From Bacteroidota bacterium (GTDB taxonomy: Bacteria > Bacteroidota > Bacteroidia > Chitinophagales > Chitinophagaceae), in NCBI GenBank assembly GCA_023386395.1, contig JAEWJV010000364.1:1-6541 (forward strand): a stretch of DNA of 6,541 nt, written 5' to 3'. Position numbers and translations under genes: made by a program. Positions 1 through 6,541 of this stretch are shown piece by piece; position 1 is the first letter of the stretch, and each line of letters starts with the position of its first letter. The notes beneath the pieces are model-generated. The model was not told the origin of the DNA, did no database searches, and saw only the letters and a program-made list of their open reading frames with translations.

Positions 1-75
1 ATATTTCCGATTCCGCAAAATCAACATATTGCCAACCCAAACTTAAAGCAAAACCCGGGTTATCCGGCATTCTAA
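1..75 (+). CDS. C-terminal end of a SusD/RagB-family outer-membrane glycan-binding lipoprotein (partial)
   Basis: Frame 1 is open from the first base to a TAA at 73-75 and reads IFPIPQNQHIANPNLKQNPG followed by YPAF. The pattern FPIP-x5-7-NPNLxQNPGY is the hallmark C-terminus of SusD/RagB proteins, where it closes the TPR-rich fold. SusD proteins are surface lipoproteins that sit as a lid on the TonB-dependent SusC porin and capture oligosaccharides or glycopeptides for import. Only 24 residues are in the window, so substrate type cannot be judged. A susC homologue is expected immediately to the left by family convention. The motif match is strong despite the short length. Confidence 0.88.
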   Translation: MFPIPQNQHIANPNLKQNPGYPAF

Positions 76-96
76 AATCATTGTTTATTATCAAGT

Positions 97-126
97 AAAA
101 AGCAGTTCTTTTACAGGCTGCTTTTT
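97..126 (+). terminator. Inverted repeat, probable intrinsic terminator after the susD-like gene
   Basis: AAAAAGCAG (97-105) and CTGCTTTTT (118-126) form a perfect 9-bp stem around a 12-nt loop, beginning 21 nt after the SusD stop codon. The A-tract/GC core/T-tract arrangement is typical of a rho-independent terminator, possibly working in both directions. The GC core is only four pairs, so it may be leaky and act as an attenuator between the susD-like gene and the downstream lipoprotein gene. The right arm ends directly at an ATG at 127, which would be occluded in the folded RNA. Confidence 0.6.
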
Positions 127-144
127 ATGTTTTATAAAGTTATT

Positions 145-3100
145 ATGAAGAAAAGTTGTTGGTGTGTTTTAGTTGGCTGCTTGTTATTTATTGCCTGTCA
201 TAATAAAAATGAAACTGAAGCAAAAGATGATACGCCTCAGTTATTTCAATCTTTAGATTCAACACAAACCGGTATTAATTTTATTAATGCTGTAAACGAT
301 TCTGCCCATTTCAACATATTCAATTTTAGAAATTTTTATAACGGCGGCGGCGTAGGCATTGGTGATATAAACAATGATGGCTTGCCTGACGTATTCTTTA
401 CCTCCAACCAGGGAACGAACAAATTATATTTAAATAAAGGTGATTTTAAATTTGAAGATATTTCTGCAAGCGCGGGCATACAAGGCATTCATAAATGGCA
501 TACAGGTGTTTCAATGGCCGATGTAAATGGAGACGGCTGGCTTGATATTTATGTAAGTAACAGTGGCGATATAAAAGGAGAAAACACAGAGAATGAGTTA
601 TACATCAATCAGCACAACAATACTTTTCAAGAACAGGCTCGGCAGTATGATTTGGCAGATAGCGGCATTGGCACTCAGGCTGTGTTTTTTGATTATGATA
701 ACGATGGCGACCTGGACTGTTTTGTATTGAACAACAGTTTCAGGCCAATTGCAAGTTTTGGTTACGACAGGCATATACGAAATGTGCGCAGCGCTAAAGG
801 TGACCGTTTGTATAGAAATGATAATAATCATTTTATTGATATTAGTGCAACAGCCGGAATTTACGGAAGCGAAATTGGCTTTGGCCTGGGTGTAACTGTT
901 GGTGATTTGAATAATGATGGCTGGCAGGATTTATATGTGTCAAATGATTTCTTCGAGAAGGATTACATGTATATTAATCAGCACAACGGAACATTTAAAG
1001 AAGTGATTGATGAAGCTACAGGCCATGTAAGCCTGGCTTCGATGGGCAGTGATATGGCTGATATGAATAATGATGGCTGGCTTGATGTGTTCACAACTGA
1101 TATGTTACCCGAAGATGACCGGCGCTTAAAAACAACAACCCGGTTTGACGATTATGATGTGAATAATGCAAGGCTGAAAAACGATTTTCATCACCAGCTG
1201 CAAAAAAATTGTTTGCAGTTGATCAATGGAGACGGAACATTTAGCGAGATAGCAGATTATGCCGGCATAGAAGCTACAGATTGGAGCTGGGGTGCATTAA
1301 GTTTTGATTTTGATAATGATGGCTGGAAAGATATATATGTATGTAATGGTATCAACAAAGATTTGACCAACCAGGATTTTCTTTCTTTTTTCGGCAACGA
1401 TCAAACACGTGATGGCATTATGCATGGCGGGTTTAATTATAAGGATTTTATTGATAAAATGCCTGTAACGCCAGTGAGTAATTATGCATTCATCAATCAA
1501 AAAAACCTGGCTTTTAAAAATAAGAGTGAAGTGCTTGGGTTAGGCACTCCTTCACTTAGTAATGGCGCTGCTTATGGTGATTTGGATGGCGACGGCGACC
1601 TGGATTTGATTGTGAACAATGAGAACATGCCGGCTTTCGTGTATAAGAACTTAACGAGTGAAAAACTGCATCATCATTATCTAAAAATAAAATTGAAAGG
1701 TAATGCCCAAAATACTTTTGGTTATGGTACAAGAGTAATAATTTATTACGAAAATAAAGAACAGGTATTGGAACAAATGCCGCAACGTGGTTTTGAAAGC
1801 TGCAGCGATAATGTTTTAAATTTTGGCCTTGAAAACAGTAATGTAATTGATAGCCTCGTTGTGAAATGGCCCAATCAAAAACAGCAAACCATTAGCAATC
1901 CTTCAGCAGATACATTATTGGTTTTATTGCAGGCCAATGCAACTGTACCCACATCTTCTAACAAAAATATTCAGGCTTTATATACAAATGTTACGGCAAA
2001 TGTTATTCGTGGTAATATCACGCATAAAGAAAATAACTATGTTGATTTTGATAGAGAAAAACTGATTCCAAAAATGCTTTCAACAGAAGGGCCAAAGCTT
2101 GTTGTTGCAGATGTAAACGGAGACGGTTTGGAAGACTTTTTTATAGGAGGCGCCCAGGACGATACTTCAAAATTATTTATGCAGAAGGCAGATGGCACAT
2201 TCATGCAAAGCAGGCAGTTTGCCTTTGCGCAGGATAAAAACAGTGAAGATGTTGGCGCTGTATTTTTTGATATAGATGATGATGGCGATAAAGATTTAAT
2301 TGTTGCAACCGGTGGCAACAAACCTATGAATGAAGGCAGTTCGTTTATAAGATTATATGTAAACGATGGCAAGGGAAATTTTACACGCAGCTTCAAGGGC
2401 TGGCCGCCTGTTAGTTTAAATGCATCTTGCGTTTGTACAGGTGATGTTGACAGAGACGGGAAACCTGATGTTTTTGTTGGTGCAAGAAGTATTCCGGGGG
2501 CATATGGTAAAACGCCACCAGGTGTTTTACTAAAGAATATGGGCAAAGGCAGGTTTGTTGATGCAACGCAAACACTCGCCCCTGAACTGCTGAAAGCAGG
2601 CATGATAACCGATGCAAAAATTGCAGATATTGATAACGATGGAAGGAACGAATTGATTGTTGTTGGAGACTGGCTGCCTGTTACCATTTATAAGTTTCAA
2701 AACAATCAGCTAAAGAAATATTTGGAAATTGCCAACAGCAGCGGGTGGTGGAATTGTTTAACTGTGACTGATATAAATAATGATGGCAAACCTGATTTAA
2801 TTGCCGGCAACAATGGATTGAATTCAAAAATAAAAGCAGATAAAGATCATCCTGCAGCATTATATGTAAGTGATTTTAATAACAACGGTTCAAGCGTATG
2901 CGTGCCGGTATATTACAAAACAGATGGTAAGGCTTATCCTTTCAATCTATACAGTGATATGATAACACAAATGCCTTTCCTGAAAAAGAAATTTGCGTCT
3001 TTTAGTGAATATGCAGGCTTAACTATTGATAAAGTATTTACAGCACAACAATTAAGCAGTGCACAAAAGCTTACAGTGCAGCAAACGCAAAGTTGTGTAT

Positions 3101-3450
3101 TTATTAATAAAGGAAATGGCACGTTTGATATGCAACCCTTACCGCAGCAAACGCAGTTTGCGCCTGTGTTTGCCATTGATGTAAATGATTTGAATAATGA
3201 TGGTATTAAAGATGTATTTATGGCCGGTAACTTTTACGGATTAAAGCCTGAAACCGGTCGTTATGATGCTGGCTATGGATTTACATTACTTGGCAACAGG
3301 CAACAGTTAAATTATATTAAGCCTGAAGAAAGCGGCTTGTTTGTAAAAGGAGAAGTAAGGGATATTAAAACCCTTCATACTTTAAAAGGTGAATATATTA
3401 TTATAGCGAGAAATAATGAGCCGCTGGAAATTTTCAAAAAAAATAAATAA
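145..3450 (+). CDS. Large FG-GAP/VCBS-repeat lipoprotein with ASPIC/UnbV domain (CRTAC1-like)
   Basis: A predicted surface or periplasm-facing lipoprotein of about 1101 residues; biochemical function unknown. I chose the ATG at 145 over the in-frame ATG at 127 because it gives a compact signal peptide (MKK, a hydrophobic stretch, then FIAC with Cys18 as likely lipidation site) and because the ATG at 127 abuts a hairpin. Fourteen DxDxDG-type calcium loops of FG-GAP/VCBS beta-propeller blades start near residues 74, 126, 183, 254, 306, 388, 479, 656, 709, 767, 828, 876, 910 (degenerate, DFNNNG) and 1015. Between loops 7 and 8, about residues 512-594, lies an ASPIC/UnbV-type domain (FGYGTRV, then QMPQRGFESCSDN, FGL and VVKWPN). 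Such proteins are often encoded beside SusC/SusD pairs in Bacteroidetes, as here, suggesting a link to glycan or polymer uptake; that role is inference. The gene may be read through from the susD-like gene or have its own promoter, for which I saw no convincing motif. The reading frame is intact. Confidence 0.9.
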   Translation: MKKSCWCVLVGCLLFIACHNKNETEAKDDTPQLFQSLDSTQTGINFINAVNDSAHFNIFNFRNFYNGGGVGIGDINNDGLPDVFFTSNQGTNKLYLNKGDFKFEDISASAGIQGIHKWHTGVSMADVNGDGWLDIYVSNSGDIKGENTENELYINQHNNTFQEQARQYDLADSGIGTQAVFFDYDNDGDLDCFVLNNSFRPIASFGYDRHIRNVRSAKGDRLYRNDNNHFIDISATAGIYGSEIGFGLGVTVGDLNNDGWQDLYVSNDFFEKDYMYINQHNGTFKEVIDEATGHVSLASMGSDMADMNNDGWLDVFTTDMLPEDDRRLKTTTRFDDYDVNNARLKNDFHHQLQKNCLQLINGDGTFSEIADYAGIEATDWSWGALSFDFDNDGWKDIYVCNGINKDLTNQDFLSFFGNDQTRDGIMHGGFNYKDFIDKMPVTPVSNYAFINQKNLAFKNKSEVLGLGTPSLSNGAAYGDLDGDGDLDLIVNNENMPAFVYKNLTSEKLHHHYLKIKLKGNAQNTFGYGTRVIIYYENKEQVLEQMPQRGFESCSDNVLNFGLENSNVIDSLVVKWPNQKQQTISNPSADTLLVLLQANATVPTSSNKNIQALYTNVTANVIRGNITHKENNYVDFDREKLIPKMLSTEGPKLVVADVNGDGLEDFFIGGAQDDTSKLFMQKADGTFMQSRQFAFAQDKNSEDVGAVFFDIDDDGDKDLIVATGGNKPMNEGSSFIRLYVNDGKGNFTRSFKGWPPVSLNASCVCTGDVDRDGKPDVFVGARSIPGAYGKTPPGVLLKNMGKGRFVDATQTLAPELLKAGMITDAKIADIDNDGRNELIVVGDWLPVTIYKFQNNQLKKYLEIANSSGWWNCLTVTDINNDGKPDLIAGNNGLNSKIKADKDHPAALYVSDFNNNGSSVCVPVYYKTDGKAYPFNLYSDMITQMPFLKKKFASFSEYAGLTIDKVFTAQQLSSAQKLTVQQTQSCVFINKGNGTFDMQPLPQQTQFAPVFAIDVNDLNNDGIKDVFMAGNFYGLKPETGRYDAGYGFTLLGNRQQLNYIKPEESGLFVKGEVRDIKTLHTLKGEYIIIARNNEPLEIFKKNK

Positions 3451-3473
3451 TGTAGTTTGTAAAACTTTGCGGT

Positions 3474-4391
3474 TTAAAATACAGGGAAATAAATTTTGAG
3501 ACTTATATTACTGTTGAGGTTTGGCATTGTATCCGCAATATTATATTGTTCCAAAGGTTGTGCTACCTGTTTTAAGTGCTGGTCAATCATAAAATTATTG
3601 ATAGCAGTATAAACAGCCGGTTTATTGGCGGGCATTCCTGAATAGGTTGCTTCAACCAATCTTCCCGTTGCAGGTAATTCTAAAAATTTTATATTCTTTG
3701 TGTCATGTAATTGTTTATAAACAGGTATGCATACAGCAACTTTATTGCTGTCAAGATCCGTTTTATAAAAATAATTTTTTTCTGAAGGCAGATTATTGGT
3801 ATTTATATATGAAACAAGCTGCTGATACAACAAGGGAGTTATATTTTTTTCTCCGGATTTGGTTGCAACAACAGTAAGCAGCAACGTATCTTTTACCGGA
3901 ACCAGTTTTACAGGGAAGCCATATTTAAGTTGAACATCTTCCATCATAGCTTTAAACATGGCAAAATCATCATGTATTAAAGAAGTTGAGGTTGCCTTTG
4001 TAATCAAGCCTGACACAGATGATTTTCCACTCCATTCAATATATACTGAAGTATCTGTCAATGGAGATATTTCAATAAGGGAAGAATCTGATTTATTTTT
4101 ATTTTTTCTTTTTAATACTACTGCAAGCGGGTTTATATGATGAAGTGTATAAGAATAACCAGGCTTTATTATTGCTAATTGATCGCTGTTAAAACTGCCT
4201 GTGATTTGAACATTATTTTGGTTGAGATCAGTGTTCCACTTTTTCCAGTTATTCAAATCATTTATTTGTTTGGCAACGTCGTATAAAGATGCATAAATAA
4301 CAATGCCTGTTTTATTTTCAAAGGGAATAAAACAGGCAATAGTTATTAAAAGAATAAGTGCAGCAGCTATAACAATTTTTCTTATTTGCAT
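3474..4391 (-). CDS. Membrane-anchored SRPBCC (START-like) plus GyrI-like effector-binding domain protein
   Basis: A 305-residue protein, the last gene of the minus-strand operon. Residues 1-24 (MQIRKIV, then a hydrophobic run to FIPF) are an uncleaved anchor or signal peptide. A Cys at 20 follows ITIA, but Thr at -3 makes a lipobox doubtful. About residues 28-155 resemble the SRPBCC/polyketide-cyclase fold: beta strand, helix with DVAKQINDLNNWKKWN, and a final long helix with FKAMMEDVQLKYG. About residues 165-305 resemble the GyrI/BmrR-type small-molecule-binding domain, seen in GRLVEATYSGMP, a helix with YTAINNFMIDQHL, the PLEQY motif with Glu281, and the closing strand IYFPVF. Both folds bind hydrophobic or cationic small ligands, but no DNA-binding domain is present, so a transcription-factor role is unlikely. 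It starts 17 nt after the cutC-like stop codon, without a clear Shine-Dalgarno. Ligand and role are unknown; the domain call rests on motif recognition only. Confidence 0.82.
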   Translation of the reverse strand: MQIRKIVIAAALILLITIACFIPFENKTGIVIYASLYDVAKQINDLNNWKKWNTDLNQNNVQITGSFNSDQLAIIKPGYSYTLHHINPLAVVLKRKNKNKSDSSLIEISPLTDTSVYIEWSGKSSVSGLITKATSTSLIHDDFAMFKAMMEDVQLKYGFPVKLVPVKDTLLLTVVATKSGEKNITPLLYQQLVSYINTNNLPSEKNYFYKTDLDSNKVAVCIPVYKQLHDTKNIKFLELPATGRLVEATYSGMPANKPAVYTAINNFMIDQHLKQVAQPLEQYNIADTMPNLNSNISLKIYFPVF

Positions 4392-4408
4392 TGCACATAT
4401 TTATTAAC

Positions 4409-5137
4409 CTAACCATTCAAAGCATCGATCATTGCTTTTACTTCAACTTCATCGGCTATATAAACATTGCCATAATCGCTTACTTCTTTGTTAATATAGG
4501 TAACAGGATTCGGCGCAATTTTTCTGGCAGATGAATGAAATTCTTTTGCACCACTTACATCTCTCAGTTTTGCAATGTTGGATGATTTTATACCGGCGCC
4601 AGGCATGATAATAATTCTGTCACCGGCTTTATCAACCAGTTGTTTTAAAAAATCAGCAGCATCCGGCGCAGCACTTTTTTGTCCTGATGTAAGTATGCGT
4701 TCGCAACCACAACCAATGATATCTTCCAATGCTTTAAAGGCATCCGGCGCACAATCAAATATGCGGTTGCAGGTAACGCCCATTGGGCCAGCCCATTCAA
4801 CAATGCGCTTCAATCTTTCTGTATCCACTTCAGAATTGATCTTTGATATACCAACAGAAATACCATCACAACCTAATTGTTTACACATGTCAATATCATC
4901 TTTCAATATATCAAACTCCTCATCACTATAAAAATAGTTGCCTGAACGCGGCCTTAAGATGGGATATAATTTGATCGAAATTTTTTCTCTTACCTGTTTT
5001 ATGGTTCCATAGCTCGGCGTAGTGCCGCCTTCAATCGGGTTGTCGCATAATTCAACCCGCACCGCGCCGCATTTTTCTGCAATTAAACAAGACTCAATAT
5101 GAAAAGCACAAACTTCCAATACTGCTTTATTATTCAT
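4409..5137 (-). CDS. cutC: CutC-family TIM-barrel protein
   Basis: A 242-residue protein, close to the roughly 248 residues of E. coli CutC, with family motifs in order: LEVCAF (7-12), RVELCDNPIEGGTTPSYG (27-44), ILRPRSGNYFYSDEE (60-74), GCDGISVGI (89-97), NRIFD (124-128), RILTSGQKSAA (147-157), IIMPGAGI (176-183) and FHSSAR (200-205). The fold is a cytoplasmic TIM barrel; no signal peptide is visible. The name comes from copper-sensitivity phenotypes in E. coli, later attributed largely to the MicL small RNA transcribed from that locus, so a copper role should not be assumed. The start lies 5 nt after the stop of the glycosylasparaginase gene, implying translational coupling and a shared pathway. 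One departure from the E. coli pattern is Asn124 where FHRAFD has His. Its activity is unknown; the family assignment is secure. Confidence 0.95.
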   Translation of the reverse strand: MNNKAVLEVCAFHIESCLIAEKCGAVRVELCDNPIEGGTTPSYGTIKQVREKISIKLYPILRPRSGNYFYSDEEFDILKDDIDMCKQLGCDGISVGISKINSEVDTERLKRIVEWAGPMGVTCNRIFDCAPDAFKALEDIIGCGCERILTSGQKSAAPDAADFLKQLVDKAGDRIIIMPGAGIKSSNIAKLRDVSGAKEFHSSARKIAPNPVTYINKEVSDYGNVYIADEVEVKAMIDALNG

Positions 5138-5142
5138 AGATT

Positions 5143-6168
5143 TTATTTATAAAAACTTTTTGAAGGAAATATTTTATTAATTGTTTTACCGGTTACGGAA
5201 TAAACAAAACCTGGTTGCAAACTATAGCCGCCATATTCACCTTTCTTGTTCAACGCAACAAAACCTACCTGAATATCTTTTGATTTTTCAGGATTTCTTT
5301 TTACGATTCTTTCAACGGCTTCCCTGCACGCATCTTCGGGGCTTTTGCCCTGCCGCATCAGTTCAACCACTAAATGTGAACCAACAATGCGAATTACTTC
5401 TTCACCCACACCGGTTGATGTGGCTGCGCCAACTTCATTATCAACATACAAACCAGCGCCAATGATAGGAGAATCGCCAACACGGCCATGAATTTTATAA
5501 GCAAGCCCACTTGTTGTGCAGGCGCCGCTTAAATTACCGTTTGCATCCATTGCCATCATACCAATAGTATCATGGTTTGACGGGCCGCCCGGCATAGGGT
5601 CTTTATTTTTATCATACAACCTGTTCTCCACATTAATCTCCGGATGATAGTTGGATGTCTTCAACCATTCTTTCCATGCTTTTTCGCTTTCAGGCGTTAA
5701 AAGGTTTTCTTTTTTAAAACCATTGGCTAATGCAAATTGTAATGCACCATCACCAGCTAAAACAATATGAGGTGTTTTTTCCATTACTAATCTTGCTACA
5801 GAAATAGCATGAACAATATGTTCAAGGCACATTACAGAACCACAGTTATAATTTTCATCCATAATACAGGCATCAAGTGTAACATGCCCGTCACGATCAG
5901 GCAGTCCGCCTAATCCAATAGTTTGATTGGTTGGATCGGCTTCAGGAATTTTTACACCGGCTTCAACAGCATCCAATGCTCTTCCGCCTTTGCCTAAAAT
6001 TTCCCACGCGCCTGCATTTGCCGTTTGCCCGAATCCCCATGTAGATACAACAACCGGGTTATCTTTTATTGCATGCATTTTTCTACCCCGTGCAATAATA
6101 TTGGTACCGCTTAAAGCAGCAGCAGAACCAAGCGCAGCGGTTTGTAAAAATTTCCTTCTTGAAGCCAT
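5143..6168 (-). CDS. Secreted N4-(beta-N-acetylglucosaminyl)-L-asparaginase (glycosylasparaginase, Ntn hydrolase)
   Basis: This enzyme hydrolyses the amide bond between GlcNAc and asparagine, releasing aspartate and an aminosugar that becomes GlcNAc. Numbered from the chosen ATG at 6166-6168 (341 residues), SRRKFLQ (3-9) plus a hydrophobic AALGSAAAL stretch form a twin-arginine-type signal, pointing to the periplasm. The precursor should self-cleave at HD|TIGM, exposing catalytic Thr201. Active-site residues known from the flavobacterial and human enzymes are present at the expected spacing: Trp44 (STWGF), Thr219 (CTTSG), Arg229 and Asp232 (HGRVGDSP), Thr252-Gly253 (ATSTG). Long segments such as DGHVTLDACIMDENYN and LVGDGALxFAL-like LAGDGALQFAL resemble the Elizabethkingia/Flavobacterium enzyme as I recall it. 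An in-frame ATG at 6211-6213 would add 15 residues, overlap the upstream gene by 17 nt and bury the RR motif deeper, so I rejected it. A 16-residue loop (183-198) precedes the cleavage site and is absent from the flavobacterial enzyme as remembered. The gene sits between a glycoside-hydrolase end and cutC. Confidence 0.95.
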   Translation of the reverse strand: MASRRKFLQTAALGSAAALSGTNIIARGRKMHAIKDNPVVVSTWGFGQTANAGAWEILGKGGRALDAVEAGVKIPEADPTNQTIGLGGLPDRDGHVTLDACIMDENYNCGSVMCLEHIVHAISVARLVMEKTPHIVLAGDGALQFALANGFKKENLLTPESEKAWKEWLKTSNYHPEINVENRLYDKNKDPMPGGPSNHDTIGMMAMDANGNLSGACTTSGLAYKIHGRVGDSPIIGAGLYVDNEVGAATSTGVGEEVIRIVGSHLVVELMRQGKSPEDACREAVERIVKRNPEKSKDIQVGFVALNKKGEYGGYSLQPGFVYSVTGKTINKIFPSKSFYK

Positions 6169-6196
6169 TTTTTTCTGATTGTTTTTTGTTTGATAA

Positions 6197-6541
6197 TTAT
6201 TTGAATGAAACATCTACATCCATATTTTTTGCGGGCGTAACGGTTTGCACCGCATCGTTGTTGGCCCAGCTTTTTTTATAAATCCTGATGTTTTCAGGCA
6301 AAGAAACATTATCTAAAAACTCCAGATGCAATTTTCCCGCATCGCCGGAATTATTAATAGTAAAACTTAGATTTATTTTACCAAATGGTGTAAGAATACC
6401 GTTCAATTTTGTTACGGCGCCAGCTCTTGCCCACTTTGCGGGCAGGCTTTCAAACAAATGCAAATCTTTTCCATGATCTAATTCAATCATGTGCACTACC
6501 ATTCTTATAAACTCTGCACTTGCCCAGTTGTGCGGCATATA
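6197..6541 (-). CDS. C-terminal end of a probable glycoside hydrolase (partial, 5' end beyond window)
   Basis: The frame is open through the right edge of the window (the last codon read is Tyr, before MPHNWASAEF), so the visible 114 residues are a C-terminal fragment and the internal ATG at 6536-6538 is not its true start. The segment MPHNWASAEFIRMVVHMIEL, then LHLFESLPAKWARAGAVTKLNGILTPFGKINL, resembles the end of an (alpha/alpha)-barrel glycoside hydrolase catalytic domain: a helix with HNWASAE, the LHL-x-x-x-LP-x-x-W strand-turn, and a beta-sandwich tail (SFTINNSGDAGKLHLEFLD). I recognise the pattern from large secreted glycosidases but cannot assign a GH family from the tail alone. It stops 28 nt before the glycosylasparaginase start and is probably co-transcribed with it, consistent with a role in trimming glycans. 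Function is tentative; that this is a real coding end is well supported. Confidence 0.75.
   Translation of the reverse strand, partial: YMPHNWASAEFIRMVVHMIELDHGKDLHLFESLPAKWARAGAVTKLNGILTPFGKINLSFTINNSGDAGKLHLEFLDNVSLPENIRIYKKSWANNDAVQTVTPAKNMDVDVSFK

Noticed and set aside
126..133. TATGTTTT as a possible Bacteroidetes -7 promoter element (TAnnTTTG)
   Set aside because: The last base does not match, no TTG lies at the right distance upstream, and it would leave almost no leader before the start codon.
127..144. Upstream ATG of the FG-GAP lipoprotein gene (adds MFYKVI)
   Set aside because: It directly abuts the hairpin arm and lengthens the n-region without need. The ATG at 145 gives a standard lipoprotein signal peptide. 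Not excluded experimentally.
903..1335. Recurring near-identical stretch AATAATGATGGCTGG as a DNA repeat element
   Set aside because: It is explained by the repeated NNDGW protein motif of the calcium loops using the same codons, not by a mobile or regulatory repeat.
2037..2687. Long open frame (216 codons) on the minus strand inside the FG-GAP lipoprotein gene
   Set aside because: It is fully antisense to a gene with clear conserved repeats, its composition (Ser/Pro-rich, low complexity) is what the repeated GAT-GGC codons give on the other strand, and it shows no recognisable domain.
3454..3466. AGTTT-GTA-AAACT hairpin between the convergent genes
   Set aside because: A 5-bp AT-rich stem with a 3-nt loop and no proper T-tract; likely chance.
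4575..4931. Plus-strand open frame of 118 codons opposite cutC
   Set aside because: It lies entirely within the well-supported CutC coding region and has no family motif; treated as an antisense shadow.
6169..6213. Upstream ATG for the glycosylasparaginase (adds 15 residues, MFHSNNYQTKNNQKK)
   Set aside because: It would overlap the preceding gene by 17 nt and place the twin-arginine motif about 18 residues in; the ATG at 6166-6168 gives MASRRKFLQ, a normal Tat start.

Overview
The window looks like a chromosomal segment from a member of the Bacteroidetes (Bacteroidota), most likely a Chitinophagaceae/Sphingobacteria-type soil or freshwater bacterium. The grounds are AT-rich DNA, the tail of a SusD-type protein, a very large FG-GAP/VCBS + ASPIC lipoprotein, a secreted glycosylasparaginase resembling the classical flavobacterial enzyme, and starts without clear Shine-Dalgarno motifs. 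The genus assignment is inference.

Layout. Positions 1-75 (+) encode the last 24 residues of a SusD/RagB outer-membrane glycan-binding lipoprotein, so a SusC/SusD pair probably lies to the left. A 9-bp perfect inverted repeat with A5/T5 flanks (97-126) follows and looks like an intrinsic terminator. From about 145 to 3450 (+) runs one long gene for a surface-type lipoprotein with fourteen calcium-loop FG-GAP motifs, seven on either side of an ASPIC/UnbV domain. After only 23 bp the strand switches.

The right half is a compact minus-strand operon, transcribed right to left: the C-terminal end of a probable glycoside hydrolase (cut by the window edge), a Tat-type secreted N4-(beta-N-acetylglucosaminyl)-L-asparaginase, a CutC-family TIM-barrel protein, and a membrane-anchored SRPBCC/GyrI-like protein. 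Gaps between these genes are 5-28 nt, so co-transcription is likely. The promoter lies beyond the right edge.

How they may work together. Glycosylasparaginase cuts the GlcNAc-Asn bond left after N-glycoproteins are trimmed and proteolysed. With a glycoside hydrolase beside it and a SusD-type importer nearby, the region reads as glycoprotein or N-glycan scavenging. The roles of CutC, the SRPBCC/GyrI protein and the FG-GAP lipoprotein within that scheme are inference. No RNA genes, insertion sequences, CRISPR arrays or phage genes were seen, and no intergenic stretch exceeds about 70 bp.
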